Source of the DNA: Stramenopiles sp. TOSAG23-2
Lineage: Eukaryota; Sar
Direction: 5' to 3'
Assembly (NCBI GenBank): GCA_900128395.1
Contig: LT649649.1
Span: forward strand, 1 to 17,330
DNA: 17,330 nt
In this document: positions 16,580 through 17,330 of the stretch, piece by piece
How the letters are laid out: each line of letters starts with the position of its first letter
Position numbering within the stretch: the stretch's first letter is position 1
Translations under genes and position numbers: made by a program
The notes under the pieces: generated by a model
Told to the model about the DNA's origin: nothing
Seen by the model: only the letters and a program-made list of their open reading frames with translations
Database searches by the model: none

Positions 16580-16878
16580 TTTATTTTGTTGTAAATATCT
16601 ATTATAATATGTATGTATGTTTTTTTTGATGTCCAATGCACTTTGTTTTATTGGATTTATACATCAGTCGTCTATATATATATAATATAGTTTTCGTAGT
16701 ATCTTTTTTTCAGCAAATATTATTGTTGGATGTGTGATTGTTTCCATTTTATTTTGTTGTAAATATCTATTATAATATGTATGTATGTTTTTTTTGATGT
16801 CCAATGCACTTTGTTTTATTGGATTTATACATCAGTCGTCTATATATATATAATATAGTTTTCGTAGTATCTTTTTTT
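16543..16878. repeat. Perfect tandem duplication (2 x 168 bp) spanning the start of the CTH gene
   Basis: The gene-proximal copy is 16543-16710 and the distal copy 16711-16878, identical by eye. On the minus strand each unit contains the AT-rich leader or promoter, the ATG and the first 12 codons. The distal copy is followed by one extra T in the terminal T tract, then unrelated DNA. Confidence 0.95.
16664..16747 (-). promoter_or_regulatory. Duplication-derived upstream ORF of the CTH gene
   Basis: The distal copy of the repeat has an ATG at 16747. The 27-codon frame begins METITHPTIIFA, the same 12 residues as the protein, then runs into leader sequence and stops at TGA (16666-16664), 84 nt before the main ATG. 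It is in the same frame as the main gene because the unit is 168 bp (56 codons). No AGGT is present in this unit, so the simple intron-creation route seen in the MORN gene does not apply. Transcription of the uORF is not known. Confidence 0.5.
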
Positions 16879-17330
16879 TCACGTCAGGTGTTAACCGGCC
16901 GATTTGCTCTGTCGAAAAAAAAGCAATTTTTAGGCAAACGTGTGCCCATGTTAGAATTCCCTGATAGCATAATTAGATTAATAAAAGTACGAGTTATTCA
17001 AATTTGTTTGACAACGGTGTATTTTCTAGCATTATATACCATTAAATAAGTAGGGGGTCTTACATATAGGTATTATAAATATGTCATTATTAATAAAATA
17101 TACAAATTAAAACGTTTATATATAGAAATATATTTGTATAAATTATATACACTAACGTGGGGGGGGAGAGGGGTCTCACGTCGTCTCACGTCGTCCAAAT
17201 TTATGATAGGCTCAAACAGTAGTGTTGTTGATTCAAGTATAAAATAATTTGTCTAAAATCAGAAAAAAAGTTGTGGACACAAATTCAAATTCAAATTTAC
17301 ATAACACCAATCACCAATATCACTTATTAC
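16879..17330. other. Intergenic DNA at the window edge, no gene seen
   Basis: Upstream flank of the CTH gene. It contains a G-rich spot at about 17157-17173 (a run of eight G), the 10-bp tandem repeat at 17173-17192, and CAAATT repeats near 17280. The 81-codon plus-strand frame (16804-17049) starts inside the duplicated CTH leader and is not supported. Confidence 0.5.
17173..17192. repeat. 10-bp perfect tandem repeat
   Basis: GTCTCACGTC occurs twice head to tail, directly after a G-rich run. Its CACGTC core also occurs at 16880. Confidence 0.85.

Noticed and set aside
16804-17049. 81-codon plus-strand frame
   Set aside because: It starts within the antisense of the duplicated CTH leader, so its N-terminus is a by-product of the repeat; the rest has no recognised motif.
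1-17330. tRNA or rRNA genes
   Set aside because: No T-loop GGTTCGAATCC-type match with a plausible cloverleaf and no rRNA-like segment was found on reading.

Overview
The window is nuclear DNA from an AT-rich unicellular eukaryote (GC by eye about one third). The evidence is long intron-free reading frames with standard TAA/TGA stops, asparagine runs encoded by AAT/AAC inside otherwise conserved proteins, widely spaced single genes on both strands, and families that are eukaryotic in form: an RWD-containing DExH helicase of the DHX29/DHX57 group, a MORN-repeat protein and an animal/fungal-type cystathionine gamma-lyase. I lean towards a protist such as a stramenopile (diatom-like), but the sequence alone does not settle the lineage. 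I see no rRNA, tRNA, CRISPR array, prophage or recognisable autonomous transposon.

Layout. 1-445: AT-rich sequence downstream of the first gene, with an imperfect 110/97-bp tandem repeat. 446-1870 (-): a two-domain protein whose C-terminal half resembles the YjjX/DUF84 non-canonical purine NTP phosphatase fold. 1871-2625: intergenic, with a small GC-richer patch and a perfect 2 x 109-bp tandem duplication. 2626-4824 (-): MORN-repeat protein with a basic N-terminus and Cys-rich C-terminus; a 97/105-bp tandem duplication covers its start codon. 4980-6291: a 1.3-kb divergent intergenic region with several strong inverted repeats. 6292-11511 (+): 1739-aa DExH helicase. 11939-13564 (+): conserved-looking protein of unknown function with an FG/Gly-rich insert and basic stretch. 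13861-15003 (+): ATP-grasp protein. 15230-16579 (-): cystathionine gamma-lyase, convergent with the ATP-grasp gene; a perfect 168-bp tandem duplication again covers its start codon. 16879-17330: no gene seen.

The genes look like unrelated housekeeping neighbours, each with its own promoter; nothing suggests an operon or gene cluster. The most unusual signal is the abundance of head-to-tail duplications at many scales (10, 13, 15, 21, 26, about 97, 109, about 110 and 168 bp). Two of them copied the 5' leader, the ATG and the first 12-15 codons of a gene, so an upstream mini-ORF starts with the same peptide as the protein. In the MORN gene the duplicated unit carries AGGT, so both copies have exactly the sites from which a new 97-nt GT-AG intron could arise. 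The second notable point is the fusion of an uncharacterised N-terminal domain to the YjjX-like domain.
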